Origin: Undibacterium hunanense
GTDB taxonomy: Bacteria; Pseudomonadota; Gammaproteobacteria; Burkholderiales; Burkholderiaceae_D
Direction: 5' to 3'
Length of the DNA stretch: 64,000 bases
NCBI RefSeq assembly: GCF_014284335.1
Contig: NZ_JACOGF010000001.1
Location: 620,001-684,000, forward strand
This document shows positions 36,122 to 46,100 of this stretch, piece after piece. The position numbers and the translations under genes are program-made. Each line of letters begins with the position of its first letter. Positions within the stretch are counted from its first letter, which is position 1. The notes under the pieces were generated by a model. It was not told the origin of the DNA and did not search any database. It saw only the letters and a list, made by a program, of their open reading frames with translations.

Positions 36122-37708
36122 ATGACCACTTTATGCAAAAGACAACAGCCTGCCGCAAGCAAAGCGCAAAACAGCACCACCATCGCGTTGCCCATGCTTG
36201 AATTCCCCCTGCCCCGCACAGCAGGTTTTTGCATGTTGATTCATGATTTTTTATCCGCTGAAGAATGCCAGCACTACATATCCCTTGCTGAAAACGCAGG
36301 TTTTCAAAGTGCAGAAACCGATTACCCACCGTCTTATCGCAATAACGACAGACTGGTCATGGACAATCCCTTGCTGGCGGCGCGCCTTTTTCAACGACTG
36401 AACCTGCGACTGGACCAGCGACTGAACACACGCCTGCAAGAGCATGAGCAGGCTGCGGCCATCCGCACCATCGAAGGCTGGCAACTGCACGGCATCAATG
36501 AACGCCTGCGCTTTTGCCGTTATCGCCCCCATCAGCAATTCAACATCCACCAGGATGGCGTGCACTTTCGCCACGCCGGCTATCAGTCCAAACTGACGTT
36601 CATGATTTATCTCAGCGACGAAGCCGACTTTGATGGCGGCGATACGGTCTTCTTTGATGCCGGACCAGAATCTGCCTCTGCTGAAGCAGGCATACTGGGA
36701 CGCATCACACCCAAAGCCGGCAGCCTGATCCTGTTTGATCATAGCCTGTGGCACGCAGGCGAAGTCGTCACCCGGGGCGTGAAACATATCCTGCGCAGCG
36801 ACCTTATGTATCGCCAGCAGCCTGCACTGTACACAGAAGCAAAAACCGCATTCACACCCGCCCATCAGGGCTATGTCTGGGCCATGGCGAAGTTGCCACA
36901 AGGCCGCATTGCCAGTGCCGGCAGAGATACCAGCATACGTATCTGGCAAGACGACGGCAGTCCGGCGAATGTACTGCACGGGCATAGTCAATCCGTCCTC
37001 GGGCTGGCGGTCAGCCATCAGCAGCGACTGGCATCCGTATCACGCGACCGCAGCTTGCGTTTGTGGAATCTGGAAACCGGCCTTTGTGAAAAAACCGTGC
37101 GTGCACATGATGCTGCGGTGCTAGGCATTTGCAGCCTGCCTGCGTCCGGCCTGGCAACTTGCTCGGCTGATCACAGCATCAAACTATGGACCGATGACGC
37201 TGAATATATGGCCAGCCTGCATGGACACACAGGCTGGGTCTGGGCGATCAGCCCTTTGTCTGACAACTTGCTGGCCAGTGCATCAGAAGACGGCACGGTG
37301 CGCCTGTGGAACATCCGGCAACGGCAGTGTGTTGCTGTCCTGCCGGGTGACATTGCACTGCGCTGCCTTACGGCCTCAGAAGATGGTGACAGCCTGGTGA
37401 CCGGTGACATCAATGGCACACTGACTGTATGGTCCGGGCTGATTGAATTGTCAAATCGGCCCACCATCACCCGCCAGTTACAGGCACATCATGCAGCCGT
37501 GCGCAGCATACGTTTCCTGTCTGCCGATCTTCTGGTCAGCAGCGGCGAAGACAAATGCGTGAAGCTGTGGAGTAAACTTGGCGACATGCCGGTCAGCTCC
37601 AGCAGTCACGCTAATTTTGTCACCGATATTCTGGTGCACGACCATGGCAATTACCTGAGTTGCTCGTATGATGGCAGCATACGCATGCATGCTGCGCCCG
37701 GCATCTGA
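36122..37708 (+). CDS. 2OG-Fe(II) dioxygenase fused to a seven-repeat WD40 propeller
   Basis: A 528-residue two-domain protein. Residues of about 35-235 form a prolyl-4-hydroxylase-like 2-oxoglutarate/Fe(II) oxygenase: iron ligands H143 and D145 in HQDG, a distal histidine near 211 in LWHAGE, and the 2OG-binding arginine in HILRSDLMYR. Residues of about 245-528 carry seven WD-type repeats (for example RDTSIRIWQ, RDRSLRLWN, ADHSIKLWT, EDGTVRLWN, EDKCVKLWS), enough for one complete propeller. ATG at 36122 is chosen though the frame is open from 35882. No signal peptide is seen. The target is unknown; the propeller probably recruits a protein substrate. Confidence 0.88.
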   Translation: MTTLCKRQQPAASKAQNSTTIALPMLEFPLPRTAGFCMLIHDFLSAEECQHYISLAENAGFQSAETDYPPSYRNNDRLVMDNPLLAARLFQRLNLRLDQRLNTRLQEHEQAAAIRTIEGWQLHGINERLRFCRYRPHQQFNIHQDGVHFRHAGYQSKLTFMIYLSDEADFDGGDTVFFDAGPESASAEAGILGRITPKAGSLILFDHSLWHAGEVVTRGVKHILRSDLMYRQQPALYTEAKTAFTPAHQGYVWAMAKLPQGRIASAGRDTSIRIWQDDGSPANVLHGHSQSVLGLAVSHQQRLASVSRDRSLRLWNLETGLCEKTVRAHDAAVLGICSLPASGLATCSADHSIKLWTDDAEYMASLHGHTGWVWAISPLSDNLLASASEDGTVRLWNIRQRQCVAVLPGDIALRCLTASEDGDSLVTGDINGTLTVWSGLIELSNRPTITRQLQAHHAAVRSIRFLSADLLVSSGEDKCVKLWSKLGDMPVSSSSHANFVTDILVHDHGNYLSCSYDGSIRMHAAPGI

Positions 37709-37810
37709 ACTGAATCTGCCCCCTGCGATAATCGCCATCCAGAAACTGCTGGCGACAGCCTGCTCCTGATCAAGGGATAGGCTATCATCTTTCGCCACGC
37801 AATTCTCTAT

Positions 37811-37840
37811 TATTTCAATATTTCGAATATAATTGAAATA
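37811..37840. promoter_or_regulatory. Probable ArsR operator
   Basis: TATTTCAAT, 12 bases containing TTCGAA, then ATTGAAATA: a perfect 9-bp dyad 22 bases upstream of arsR. Size and position fit an autoregulatory ArsR site. Confidence 0.7.
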
Positions 37841-37862
37841 TTGAATCAATACAGCGAAAGCC

Positions 37863-38207
37863 ATGGAAACCAAAGCAGTCATCTCAGCACTGGCAGCGAT
37901 TGCGCAAGAATCACGACTGGCGATTTTTCGTTTGCTGGTCCAGGCTGGGCCGGAAGGCATGATCGCCAGCAAAATCAGCGAAGCACTGAATATCGCCCCG
38001 TCCTCGCTATCTTTTCACCTCAAGGAATTAAATCACGCCGATATGATCAGCGTTAAGCAGAATGGGCGCTTCATGATTTATGCCGCCAATTTTACGACCA
38101 TGAATCATCTGCTGGGATTTTTGACAGACAACTGCTGCGGCGGCAACCCTTGCACACCTGTTTCCACCTGCAAGCCGGCAAAAGCCAGCAAGAAAACACT
38201 CGCATAA
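37863..38207 (+). CDS. arsR: ArsR-family metalloregulator
   Basis: A 114-residue winged-helix repressor. The DNA-binding region is MIASKISEALNIAPSSLSFH followed by LKELNHADMISVKQNGRFMI. A cysteine-rich C-terminal segment, NCCGGNPCTPVSTC, is probably the arsenite-binding site, as in the C-terminal-site ArsR types. It heads a three-gene operon with an aquaporin-type channel and arsC, and a dyad operator lies just upstream. Confidence 0.9.
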   Translation: METKAVISALAAIAQESRLAIFRLLVQAGPEGMIASKISEALNIAPSSLSFHLKELNHADMISVKQNGRFMIYAANFTTMNHLLGFLTDNCCGGNPCTPVSTCKPAKASKKTLA

Positions 38208-38235
38208 GATTGATTACAGCCCCCGACGCAACGAC

Positions 38236-38916
38236 ATGACAAAAGCAAGACGCTATATCTCCGAAGGTCTGGGTACGGCCCTGTTACTGGCCGTTGTGGT
38301 CGGTTCCGGCATCATGGCCGAGAGACTGGCGGGTGGTAATCTCGCCATCGCCCTGCTTGCCAATGCGCTTGCTACCGGCACGGGCCTGATCGCGCTGATA
38401 TTGATGTTTGGCGGTATTTCTGGCGCCCACTTCAACCCTGTGGTCAGCCTGTCTGAAGCCTGGCAAAAGAATATGCCTGCTTCCGAAGTATTGCCCTATA
38501 TCGGCATGCAGGTCTGTGGCGCTTTTATCGGTGTCGCTGCGGCACACCTGATGTTTGACCTGCCGGTATTCTTTGCCTCGCAACACATGCGCACCGGCAT
38601 GTCACAGTGGTGGAGTGAATTCATTGCCACGTTTGGCCTGATCGCCGTCATCATCAGTTGCAGCCGCAGCCGCCCTGGGGTTACGCCGTTTGCCGTAGCC
38701 GCTTATATTACGGCGGCTTACTGGTTCACGGCATCTACCTCGTTTGCCAATCCTGCTGTCACCCTGGCACGTGCTGCCAGCAATACCTTTGCTGGCATAC
38801 GCCCGGTGGATGCGCCAGGGTTCATCATCGCTCAATTGCTGGGTGCCACTGCTGCAACACTGCTGTTTGAATGGCTATACCCAAAAACAGGCACACAAAT
38901 ACAGTCTGCCAACTAA
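38236..38916 (+). CDS. MIP-family channel (AqpS-like, arsenic operon)
   Basis: A 226-residue membrane channel of the aquaporin family with six helices. The two pore loops show SGAHFNPVVSLSEA, with NPV instead of the usual NPA, and SFANPAVTLARA. It sits between arsR and arsC. In Sinorhizobium meliloti an aquaglyceroporin in the same arrangement (AqpS) lets arsenite made by ArsC leave the cell. That role is inferred here, supported by the absence of an ArsB or Acr3 gene beside it. Confidence 0.85.
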   Translation: MTKARRYISEGLGTALLLAVVVGSGIMAERLAGGNLAIALLANALATGTGLIALILMFGGISGAHFNPVVSLSEAWQKNMPASEVLPYIGMQVCGAFIGVAAAHLMFDLPVFFASQHMRTGMSQWWSEFIATFGLIAVIISCSRSRPGVTPFAVAAYITAAYWFTASTSFANPAVTLARAASNTFAGIRPVDAPGFIIAQLLGATAATLLFEWLYPKTGTQIQSAN

Positions 38917-38940
38917 GCCCCCATTCACATAGGTATCGCC

Positions 38941-39360
38941 ATGAACATCACCATTTATCACAACCCGCAATGTGGCACCTCGCGCAATACGCTGGCCTTG
39001 ATACGCAATACCGGCATAGAGCCGGACATCATTGAATACCTGAAGACCCCGCCTTCCAAAGAAAAACTGCAAGAACTGATCACGGCAATGGCAATACCAG
39101 TGCGTGACCTGATACGCCAAAAAGGCACCCCCTATCTGGAACTGGGCCTGGACAACGATGCCTTGTCAGATGATATGCTGATCGCCGCCATGCTGGCTCA
39201 TCCCATACTCATCAACCGCCCCATCGTGGCAACTTCTCTTGGCGTCAAACTCTGCCGCCCGTCAGAGGTGGTACTGGATATTCTGCCGCTGCCACAACTA
39301 AAAGAATTCACCAAGGAAGATGGCGAAAAAGTGATTGATGCGGAGGGGCATCGTGTTTGA
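38941..39360 (+). CDS. arsC: Glutaredoxin-dependent arsenate reductase
   Basis: A 139-residue cytoplasmic enzyme that reduces arsenate to arsenite with glutathione and glutaredoxin. The catalytic cysteine is in IYHNPQCGTSRNTLALI. ILINRPIVATSLGVKLCRPS supplies the arginines used for oxyanion binding. Length and motifs match the E. coli-type ArsC. It is the last gene of the arsR operon, 24 bases after the channel gene. Confidence 0.94.
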   Translation: MNITIYHNPQCGTSRNTLALIRNTGIEPDIIEYLKTPPSKEKLQELITAMAIPVRDLIRQKGTPYLELGLDNDALSDDMLIAAMLAHPILINRPIVATSLGVKLCRPSEVVLDILPLPQLKEFTKEDGEKVIDAEGHRV

Positions 39361-39458
39361 TTTCCCTGCTGATTTATCCAGCCCGTAATCCTGCTTACGC
39401 TCTGTAGCGAGCGTGTGTCAGGCCAGCATCTGAATCGCTTGCCAATACCATCCACAAT

Positions 39459-39489
39459 GCAAAACGCCCATCAATAATGGGCGTTTTGC
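39459..39489. terminator. Bidirectional terminator between arsC and the M48 gene
   Basis: The 13-bp perfect stem GCAAAACGCCCAT / ATGGGCGTTTTGC closes a five-base loop. Its A/T-rich outer arms give short T-runs on both strands. It lies between convergent genes. Confidence 0.75.
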
Positions 39490-39531
39490 TTGATACGTGC
39501 GACCAAACGGGTCGGTTTTAGCACTTCAGAT

Positions 39532-40410
39532 TTAACGACTGAACTCTTTAGAACGTTCAGCAAAAGATTTGCCGACTGAACCATTACTGGAATCGAAACG
39601 GCCATTCATTGACTTGCTCAGGCTTTCCAGACGATCTGTCGGTGAGGGATGAGTTTCAAACAATAAACTGAAATTATTATCTTGCGCACTTTGCGCCTGC
39701 AGAGTCTGTAAAACAGCAGGCAGACCATAAGGATCAAAACCGGCGCGAGCAGCAATTACAACACCCGCACTGTCAGCTGCATATTCATCACCCTTATCCA
39801 AACCTTTGGTATACATTTCCTTACCTAAATTGACCAACTTACCTTTATATTCAGCCAAATTACCTTTGGCGATATAACTACTCGCCGCCTCTCCACCGAA
39901 ATCAGTCCATGCTTTTGACTGCATTGCATTCACATGATGTTTCAGTACGACGTGTGCAATTTCATGCGACAGGACACCAACCAGTTCCGACTCGGTGCGC
40001 ATACGCATCAGCAATCCCTTTGTGACAAATATCTTCCCGCCTGGTGTAGCAAAAGCATTGAACCCTACATCGTCAAGGACACCAAAAGTCCATGGCAAAT
40101 CTGGTCTTTCGGTTTGCGATGCCAACCACCGCCCCAAAGTGTTCACATAGCGCTGCAGCGGCGGGTCATTCAGCAATGGCTTAGCCCCAAGCAAAACAGC
40201 AGCAAACTCATTACCTATTTCGACCTCTTTTGGTTCGTCTATCCCCATACTATCGACAACAGGTTTAGCCTTGTCGAGCAGGTTACCGGCGGGACCAATT
40301 TTGCTTTTAGCGGCATCGATTGCCTTATTCAAGAAATCAAACTGCGCCGTCGCCGAACCAGACAGTGCCAGGGCAAGACAGGCAACAGCAAATTTTTGTA
40401 GCGCACGCAT
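39532..40410 (-). CDS. Periplasmic M48-family zinc metallopeptidase
   Basis: A 292-residue exported protease. ATG at 40410 lies one base after the stop of the SH3 gene and starts a signal peptide (LQKFAVACLALALSGSATAQ). The zinc motif is HEIAHVVLKHH, and the third ligand is probably in DEYAADSAG. The C-terminal THPSPTDRLESL is typical of M48 BepA/LoiP-like enzymes, which act in outer-membrane quality control. It ends a three-gene operon with an SH3 protein and a cyclase. Confidence 0.9.
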   Translation of the reverse strand: MRALQKFAVACLALALSGSATAQFDFLNKAIDAAKSKIGPAGNLLDKAKPVVDSMGIDEPKEVEIGNEFAAVLLGAKPLLNDPPLQRYVNTLGRWLASQTERPDLPWTFGVLDDVGFNAFATPGGKIFVTKGLLMRMRTESELVGVLSHEIAHVVLKHHVNAMQSKAWTDFGGEAASSYIAKGNLAEYKGKLVNLGKEMYTKGLDKGDEYAADSAGVVIAARAGFDPYGLPAVLQTLQAQSAQDNNFSLLFETHPSPTDRLESLSKSMNGRFDSSNGSVGKSFAERSKEFSR

Positions 40411-40411
40411 G

Positions 40412-40936
40412 TTAATTGCCCTCCCGCTTACCAGCCGCACTCTGGCCAGAATAATCGACATTGCTTGCCATCAGTTTTGAACGCTGGGCAAATGCCTGAG
40501 CGCTGTTTTTGTCGACTGCAAATTTTTGCATTTTCTGTAGCTCGGCATAATTCGGCGATGCGCGTTTCAGATCTTCTTTATCCAGACCCTTGACACCTGT
40601 ACCCACAGTGCTGGTATTCGAAGTACGCCCCGACGTTGCCAGTGAACCCAGCAAGCTGCCACCATTCGAAGGTGCGGCAGTGCTGGCGCCAGCAGTGGCT
40701 TCCATGCGCAGGTCCAGCAGTTTTACCCAGCCAGACTGGCCGTTGGCGGTTTTCACCTGCGCCCAGCCACCAGAACGTTGCAATACATCAACCTTGGTCT
40801 GGCTCGACAGCGTGGTCAGAGAGGCAGAATCAAACTGCGCCTTGTCGCGCAAATCTGTGTTGCGCTGGGTGTAGGCACTTTCAGCACCGGCACTGGCAGC
40901 GACCAGCATGCTGATGATTAAAATCGGGATTTTCAT
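40412..40936 (-). CDS. Exported SH3-domain protein
   Basis: A 174-residue protein with a signal peptide (MKIPILIISMLVAASAGAES). A bacterial SH3 domain at about 25-78 follows (TKVDVLQRSGGWAQVKTANG, then QSGWVKLLDLR). The C-terminal half is a low-complexity Ser/Thr/Gly linker and a helical tail (DLKRASPNYAELQKMQKFAV). Bacterial SH3 domains often bind cell-wall peptides. It overlaps the cyclase gene by four bases and abuts the M48 gene, so the three products are likely made together. Confidence 0.82.
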   Translation of the reverse strand: MKIPILIISMLVAASAGAESAYTQRNTDLRDKAQFDSASLTTLSSQTKVDVLQRSGGWAQVKTANGQSGWVKLLDLRMEATAGASTAAPSNGGSLLGSLATSGRTSNTSTVGTGVKGLDKEDLKRASPNYAELQKMQKFAVDKNSAQAFAQRSKLMASNVDYSGQSAAGKREGN

Positions 40937-42828
40937 GCACTTTTCCTTATAGGCTCATACAATTCTACTTCTGCGACCCGGCCTTTGACAGCAAAAGCCC
41001 CGCGCAACTCAAAATCGAAATCAAAAGAGGACTTTGACTGCGCACAAGCCTGTACCGTTTCCCTGGTCACCAGCACCCGCGCAACACCCTTGGTCAAACC
41101 TTCTACCCGGCTGGCAAGATTGACGGTATCGCCAATCGCCGTGTAATCAAGCTTGCGTTTGGCACCAATAAAGCCTACCACAGCAGACCCCGTGTGTACA
41201 CCGATGCCCACATCGAAGTCGACCAGGTCAGATCCGTCTGCCTGTAATTCCTGGCGGAAAGCCAGCAGATTGGCCTGCATTTCCATGGCAGCGGCAACTG
41301 CATGTCTGGCGTGTTCAGCATCATCCAACGGTGCTCCCCAGAAAGCCATGATGCAATCCCCGATGAACTTGTCCAATGTGCCACCATGCCGCCAGACTAC
41401 CTCGACCTGATGTTCAAAATAACGGTTGAGCAGTTTCACCACTTCATCCGGAGACTTGCTTTCAGACAAGCTGGTAAAGCCGCGTATATCAGAAAACAGG
41501 ACCGATATCTGCCGCGTCTGACCGGATAAGCTTTCAACCGTTTCACCGTGATCCACAATTTTCCGTACAACTTCCGGGTTCAGGAAGCGGCCAAACAGCG
41601 ATACCGTCCTGTCACGCGTGCGGCGTTCACGCAAAAACCCTGCAATGGCAGCCGACAGAAACCAGGCCCAGGCAAACACCAGCGGTGTCGCCATGGGTAA
41701 CATCAGGTGATGGTTGATCATGCTGTCCGCCAGCAGCAAGGCCAGCACCGTTACCACCAGCAACAGGCTACCTGTCAGGACCGGGTTGACGCGACGCCTG
41801 AAGGCGAATACCAGGCCAGCAATCATGCATAGTCCAATGGTAAATGGCCAGATAGCAGTCACATCGCGGATGGTGCGCCCGTTTTTTAAATTGTCGATCG
41901 CCACCGCCAAAATATCCACACCCGGGTAGCCGGCATCCAATGGCGTCAGGTGATGATCAAAGGCACCCGCTGCCGACGAACCGATGACGATGATTTTATT
42001 CTGGAAGCGCTGCTTCAATTCGGCCAGCGCGGCAGGCGACAGGTCCGGCATTTCTTCAGTCAGTTTCTTGAACAGGTCGGCATAGGCATAACGCTGATGG
42101 CCTTTTTCTGGCCATAACAACTGAAAATCTTTACCGGCAGGCAGGTGGCCATTCAGATCAGCTACTACCCTGGCAGGCATCGACGGTATTTTCCAGCCAT
42201 TGACATCGATATGCAGGTGATAGCGGCGCACCACACCATCGGCATCAACCAGACTGTTCACCAGCCCCAGACGCCAGGCCTTGCGCTCAATGGCATAAGG
42301 TAATTGCAGGGTGGCCTGGGTTCCCTTGCTGCCAGGCTGCGTAATGGCAAATACATCTGCGACATCCTGCAAAGCGACATCGGCAACATACGGCGAAGGT
42401 TTGAGCTGCAAGACTTCAATATAGGTATGGGGTAATTGCTGGATTTGCTGCGACAGAAAAGCATCGCTCATGGGCTTTTCCTGGTCACGCTCATGAAAAT
42501 TCAGATCAAACACCACAGCGCGCGGCTCCAGCGTCGCCAGGGATTCCAGCAAAAACCCGTGTATCTCGCGCTTCCAGGCCCACAGGCCGGCAATTTTTTG
42601 CATGCCCAGCATGCTGGCGTCATCAATATCCACCACCACGATATCCGGATCAGCCTTATACCCTGGTGCGTGGTGCCGCAGATACACATCCCCCAGCCGC
42701 GATTCAGTCGTCGCCAACCCATGCAGGCCAAACAATTCCACCGCCATCGCCAGCACCAATAGCAAAGTCAGCGCCGCATACCAGCGCGTCGTTGCATTAT
42801 TGATGAAGGGGAAGAGTTTTTTTAGCAT
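40933..42828 (-). CDS. CHASE2-domain adenylate/guanylate cyclase
   Basis: A 631-residue membrane receptor cyclase. An N-terminal helix precedes an extracytoplasmic CHASE2 domain (about 40-330; DPDIVVVDIDDASMLGM, FDLNFHERDQ, GYPGVDILAVAIDNL). Three membrane helices follow. The C-terminal class III cyclase domain has ISVLFSDIRGFTSLSESKSP and LDKFIGDCIMAFWGAP with both metal aspartates. KRKLDYTAIGDTVNLASRVE contains the lysine and the Asn/Arg transition-state residues. The lysine favours ATP as substrate. An unidentified envelope signal is probably sensed. Confidence 0.92.
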   Translation of the reverse strand: MLKKLFPFINNATTRWYAALTLLLVLAMAVELFGLHGLATTESRLGDVYLRHHAPGYKADPDIVVVDIDDASMLGMQKIAGLWAWKREIHGFLLESLATLEPRAVVFDLNFHERDQEKPMSDAFLSQQIQQLPHTYIEVLQLKPSPYVADVALQDVADVFAITQPGSKGTQATLQLPYAIERKAWRLGLVNSLVDADGVVRRYHLHIDVNGWKIPSMPARVVADLNGHLPAGKDFQLLWPEKGHQRYAYADLFKKLTEEMPDLSPAALAELKQRFQNKIIVIGSSAAGAFDHHLTPLDAGYPGVDILAVAIDNLKNGRTIRDVTAIWPFTIGLCMIAGLVFAFRRRVNPVLTGSLLLVVTVLALLLADSMINHHLMLPMATPLVFAWAWFLSAAIAGFLRERRTRDRTVSLFGRFLNPEVVRKIVDHGETVESLSGQTRQISVLFSDIRGFTSLSESKSPDEVVKLLNRYFEHQVEVVWRHGGTLDKFIGDCIMAFWGAPLDDAEHARHAVAAAMEMQANLLAFRQELQADGSDLVDFDVGIGVHTGSAVVGFIGAKRKLDYTAIGDTVNLASRVEGLTKGVARVLVTRETVQACAQSKSSFDFDFELRGAFAVKGRVAEVELYEPIRKSA

Positions 42829-43141
42829 GCAGTATGAAAATCAACAGAATGAATTCTTGATCAGGTATTGTTTTTTGTTGCATTATATATTTACCAACTA
42901 AGCATAGTCTAATCTGGACTGCATTCTGGTACAAAACTGTGGCAGCCGTGTCATAAACAAGATAGCCCCTGCCGTTTTGCCTGATCAAGCTTGTCAGACT
43001 GCAACAACTAATCGCGTATGCCAGTACAGCCAGAGACGCTAGAGTAACGGCAGTTCCTTATTATTCCTACCTATGCCTGCCCATGCCTAATCCTGATTGA
43101 AGATATTTTATGCAAACAATACCCCCTACTGCCATGTTGCC
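42829..43141. other. Intergenic region between the divergent cyclase and SARP-like genes
   Basis: AT-rich divergent promoter region of about 310 bases. I see no convincing -35/-10 pair, terminator or repeat. The open frame entering from a TTG at 43097 belongs to the SARP-like gene and may be its true start. Confidence 0.4.
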
Positions 43142-46100
43142 ATGTTGAGATTATTAGGTGTACCTGAATGGCAGCCAGAGCAAGCACCGGCCTTGCGTCT
43201 GCCCGGCACCCTGCCTGGCTGCCTGCTGATTTACCTGGCTTGCCAGGCGCGCTGGCTGGACAGAGAAACCGTGGCCGAACTGTTCTGGCCCAATCGCGCA
43301 CGTGATGAAGCACGACACAATCTGCGTATTAACCTGCACCGGGTGCGACAAAACCTGGAACTGGCGGGCCACGGCCATGCCCTGATCAGCGAACGCACAC
43401 GCCTTTACCTGAAACTGCCACTGGATCTGGATGCGCTGCAGACAGCCATACAGGCAGCCGATGGGGCGCAATTATTGAAGCTCTACCCCGGCACCTGGCT
43501 GCAGGGATTTCGCCTGCCCGGCTTTGATAATTTCTGGACCTGGACGCAACAGCACGGCGAACAACTCCAGCGACAATGGCGGGCAGCGGCTGAGCTGGCC
43601 CTGCGTAATCAGCATAATCAGTACAGTCAACACAATCAGCAGAAGAACCAGACTGCACCAGACTGGCCAGCCCTTCTGGCACAACTGCTGGGTGCAGAAC
43701 AGGTACTGCCCACGATAAGCCACACCGCCAGCGCACTATCCGATGATGAGGATGGAACAGAGGCTGTGCACAGCAGTACAGGCTGCCAGCTATTCGGCAG
43801 AACATCCAGCCTGCACAGCCTGCGGCAATTGCACCAGCGTGCCATGGTGCTGACCGGCGAAGCAGGTATAGGTAAAAGCAGCCTGCTGCGCACCGCCTTT
43901 AGCCAGGCAGCGATACTGTATGGACGCGAAGGGCTGACACAAATCCCTTATCGCCCCGTGGTCGAATACCTGCAACTGCATATGCCGCAATTGCACAAGC
44001 TGCTCTTGCCGGACGCTGGTCCATTACATGCCTATCGCCTTGACCTGGCCCGCCTGCTACCTGAACTGGCAGCAGATACTCCCTTGCCCTCGCTGGATAT
44101 GCTGACCGCCAAAGGACGCCTGCTAGAAGCGCTGGCACGCGTATTTGAAGCAAGTAATCCCTGGCTGCTGGTGGACGACCTGCAATGGTGCGATGACGCC
44201 ACACTGGAACTGTTAAGCCTGCTGACCCACCGGGGTGCCTTGCGCTGGCGTGCGGCGGCACGCGGCAATGAACTCAGCAACAGCCAGCGCACCTGGCTGG
44301 AACGCCTGCGCCAAACCGGCCATCTGCGCATATTGCCGCTGGAAGGCTTGAGCCTGACGGCGACCGCACAATACTGCGAGCTACACTCTCCCCAGCACAC
44401 CTGGCGCGATACCGACATTGCACGACTGCATGCCGCCAGCAATGGCAACCCTTTCATCCTGCATGAATTCATGTTGCATGAGCTGACACACGGCATTGAA
44501 GACCAGGACAACTGTCTGGTCGAAAATGACTCATCTCAACTCCAACCCCAGTCCAAACTACAACAACGCAACCGCCAGTTACCCGGCATTTTTCGCCGCC
44601 GTCGCGAAGAGCAGCAATTGCCGCAACGGGTGCTGCAATCGCTACAGCAACGACTGCATCGTCTGACACCAGAGGCCAAAGCACTGATAGAAGCCGCCGC
44701 CGTGCTGGTGCAACCGCTGCCTGTCAATGTCTTGATGCAGATTGCCGGGCTGGATGCCAGCGACCACCTGGTCGCAGCCCAGACGAGCACCACAGCCATC
44801 GATGCCGATTTCTTGCGGGAAGACCGGCAAGGCCTGCAATGCCGGCATGACCTGGTCAGATACGCCGTTGAAAGCGGCTTGGGCATGCCCTACCTGCAAG
44901 CCCTGCACCGTCGTGCTGCCCTGGCCCTGGGTGCCAGGCCCGAAGGCGATGCCGACCCGCTGGCGGTAGCCGCCCACTGGGCTGCTGCACAAGAACCGCA
45001 AACTGCGCTGGCCTGGATGCTGCGTGCAGCAGCACAGTTTCATCTGCGTGGCCGCTTTGATGAGGCACGCGCACTCTGGCAACAGGTAGCCGCCGAATCA
45101 CTGGATGCCACCCAGGCACTGCATGCCCGCCTGGCACTGGCCAATGGTGAGTTGCTGACCGACCTCAAACGCGGCCGCCTGGCATTGCAGGAAGTGCTGG
45201 ACCAGTTGGCTGCCGTGGCCGACCCGGTGCAACGGGCCCAGATTGAAGGCCAGGCGCTGTCCGGTCTGGTAGACAATGCCGTGTTCTCCGGCGATCTGGC
45301 CACCGCCCGCAAATCTGCGCAAGCATTGCGCCCCTTGTTACCGCAACTGCGCAGCGACGACCGCATCCATGCCTGTGAAGCCCTGATAGAACTGGCCATG
45401 CGCGAACCCGACATTGCCACGGCCTGGGCCTTGCTGGATCAGTTGCGTCGCCAGGCACCGCGCCGCCCATCCCTATCCAGCTTTGAAGCACAGATCCACT
45501 GGTTCAGCGGCGACATACGTGCTGCCCGCGATGCCTTTGAAGGCATGCTCATTAACTATCCCGATTATTGTCGCGGCCTGACCATAGAAAACGACCTGGC
45601 TGTCATGCTGCATGCACTGGGGGACTTGCCGCGTGCCGAAGACATGGCCAGACGCAGTCTGCATAGCTGGGCCGGTGTAGCCCATACTGAAACCCTGTCG
45701 CAACTGGTGCTGGGTTCCATACTCACCAGCGCAGGCCGCTATGACGCAGCCTTAAGCGCGCTGAATAGCGCACTGGACCTGGCACGCCAGCAAACATCGC
45801 TGATGTTTGAAGCAGAAGCCCTGGTGCGCCGCAGCCGCCTTTACCTGCTTTGCGGACGCTATAACCATGCACAGACCGACCTGTCTGCAATAGCCGGTTT
45901 TTTCAAGGACAACCACAGCCCCCTGCCCTTGTCCCAGTATGCATTGATGCATCTGCTATGCCAGATCAGTACCGGTGCCACACCCGACCCCGGCTTGCTG
46001 TCACGTCTGCGCAAGCTGGCATCACATAGCAGCCACCCCATCCTCCATGCACGCATTGCCCGTATGGACTACGCGCTGGCATTGCATGACGGGGATGTAT

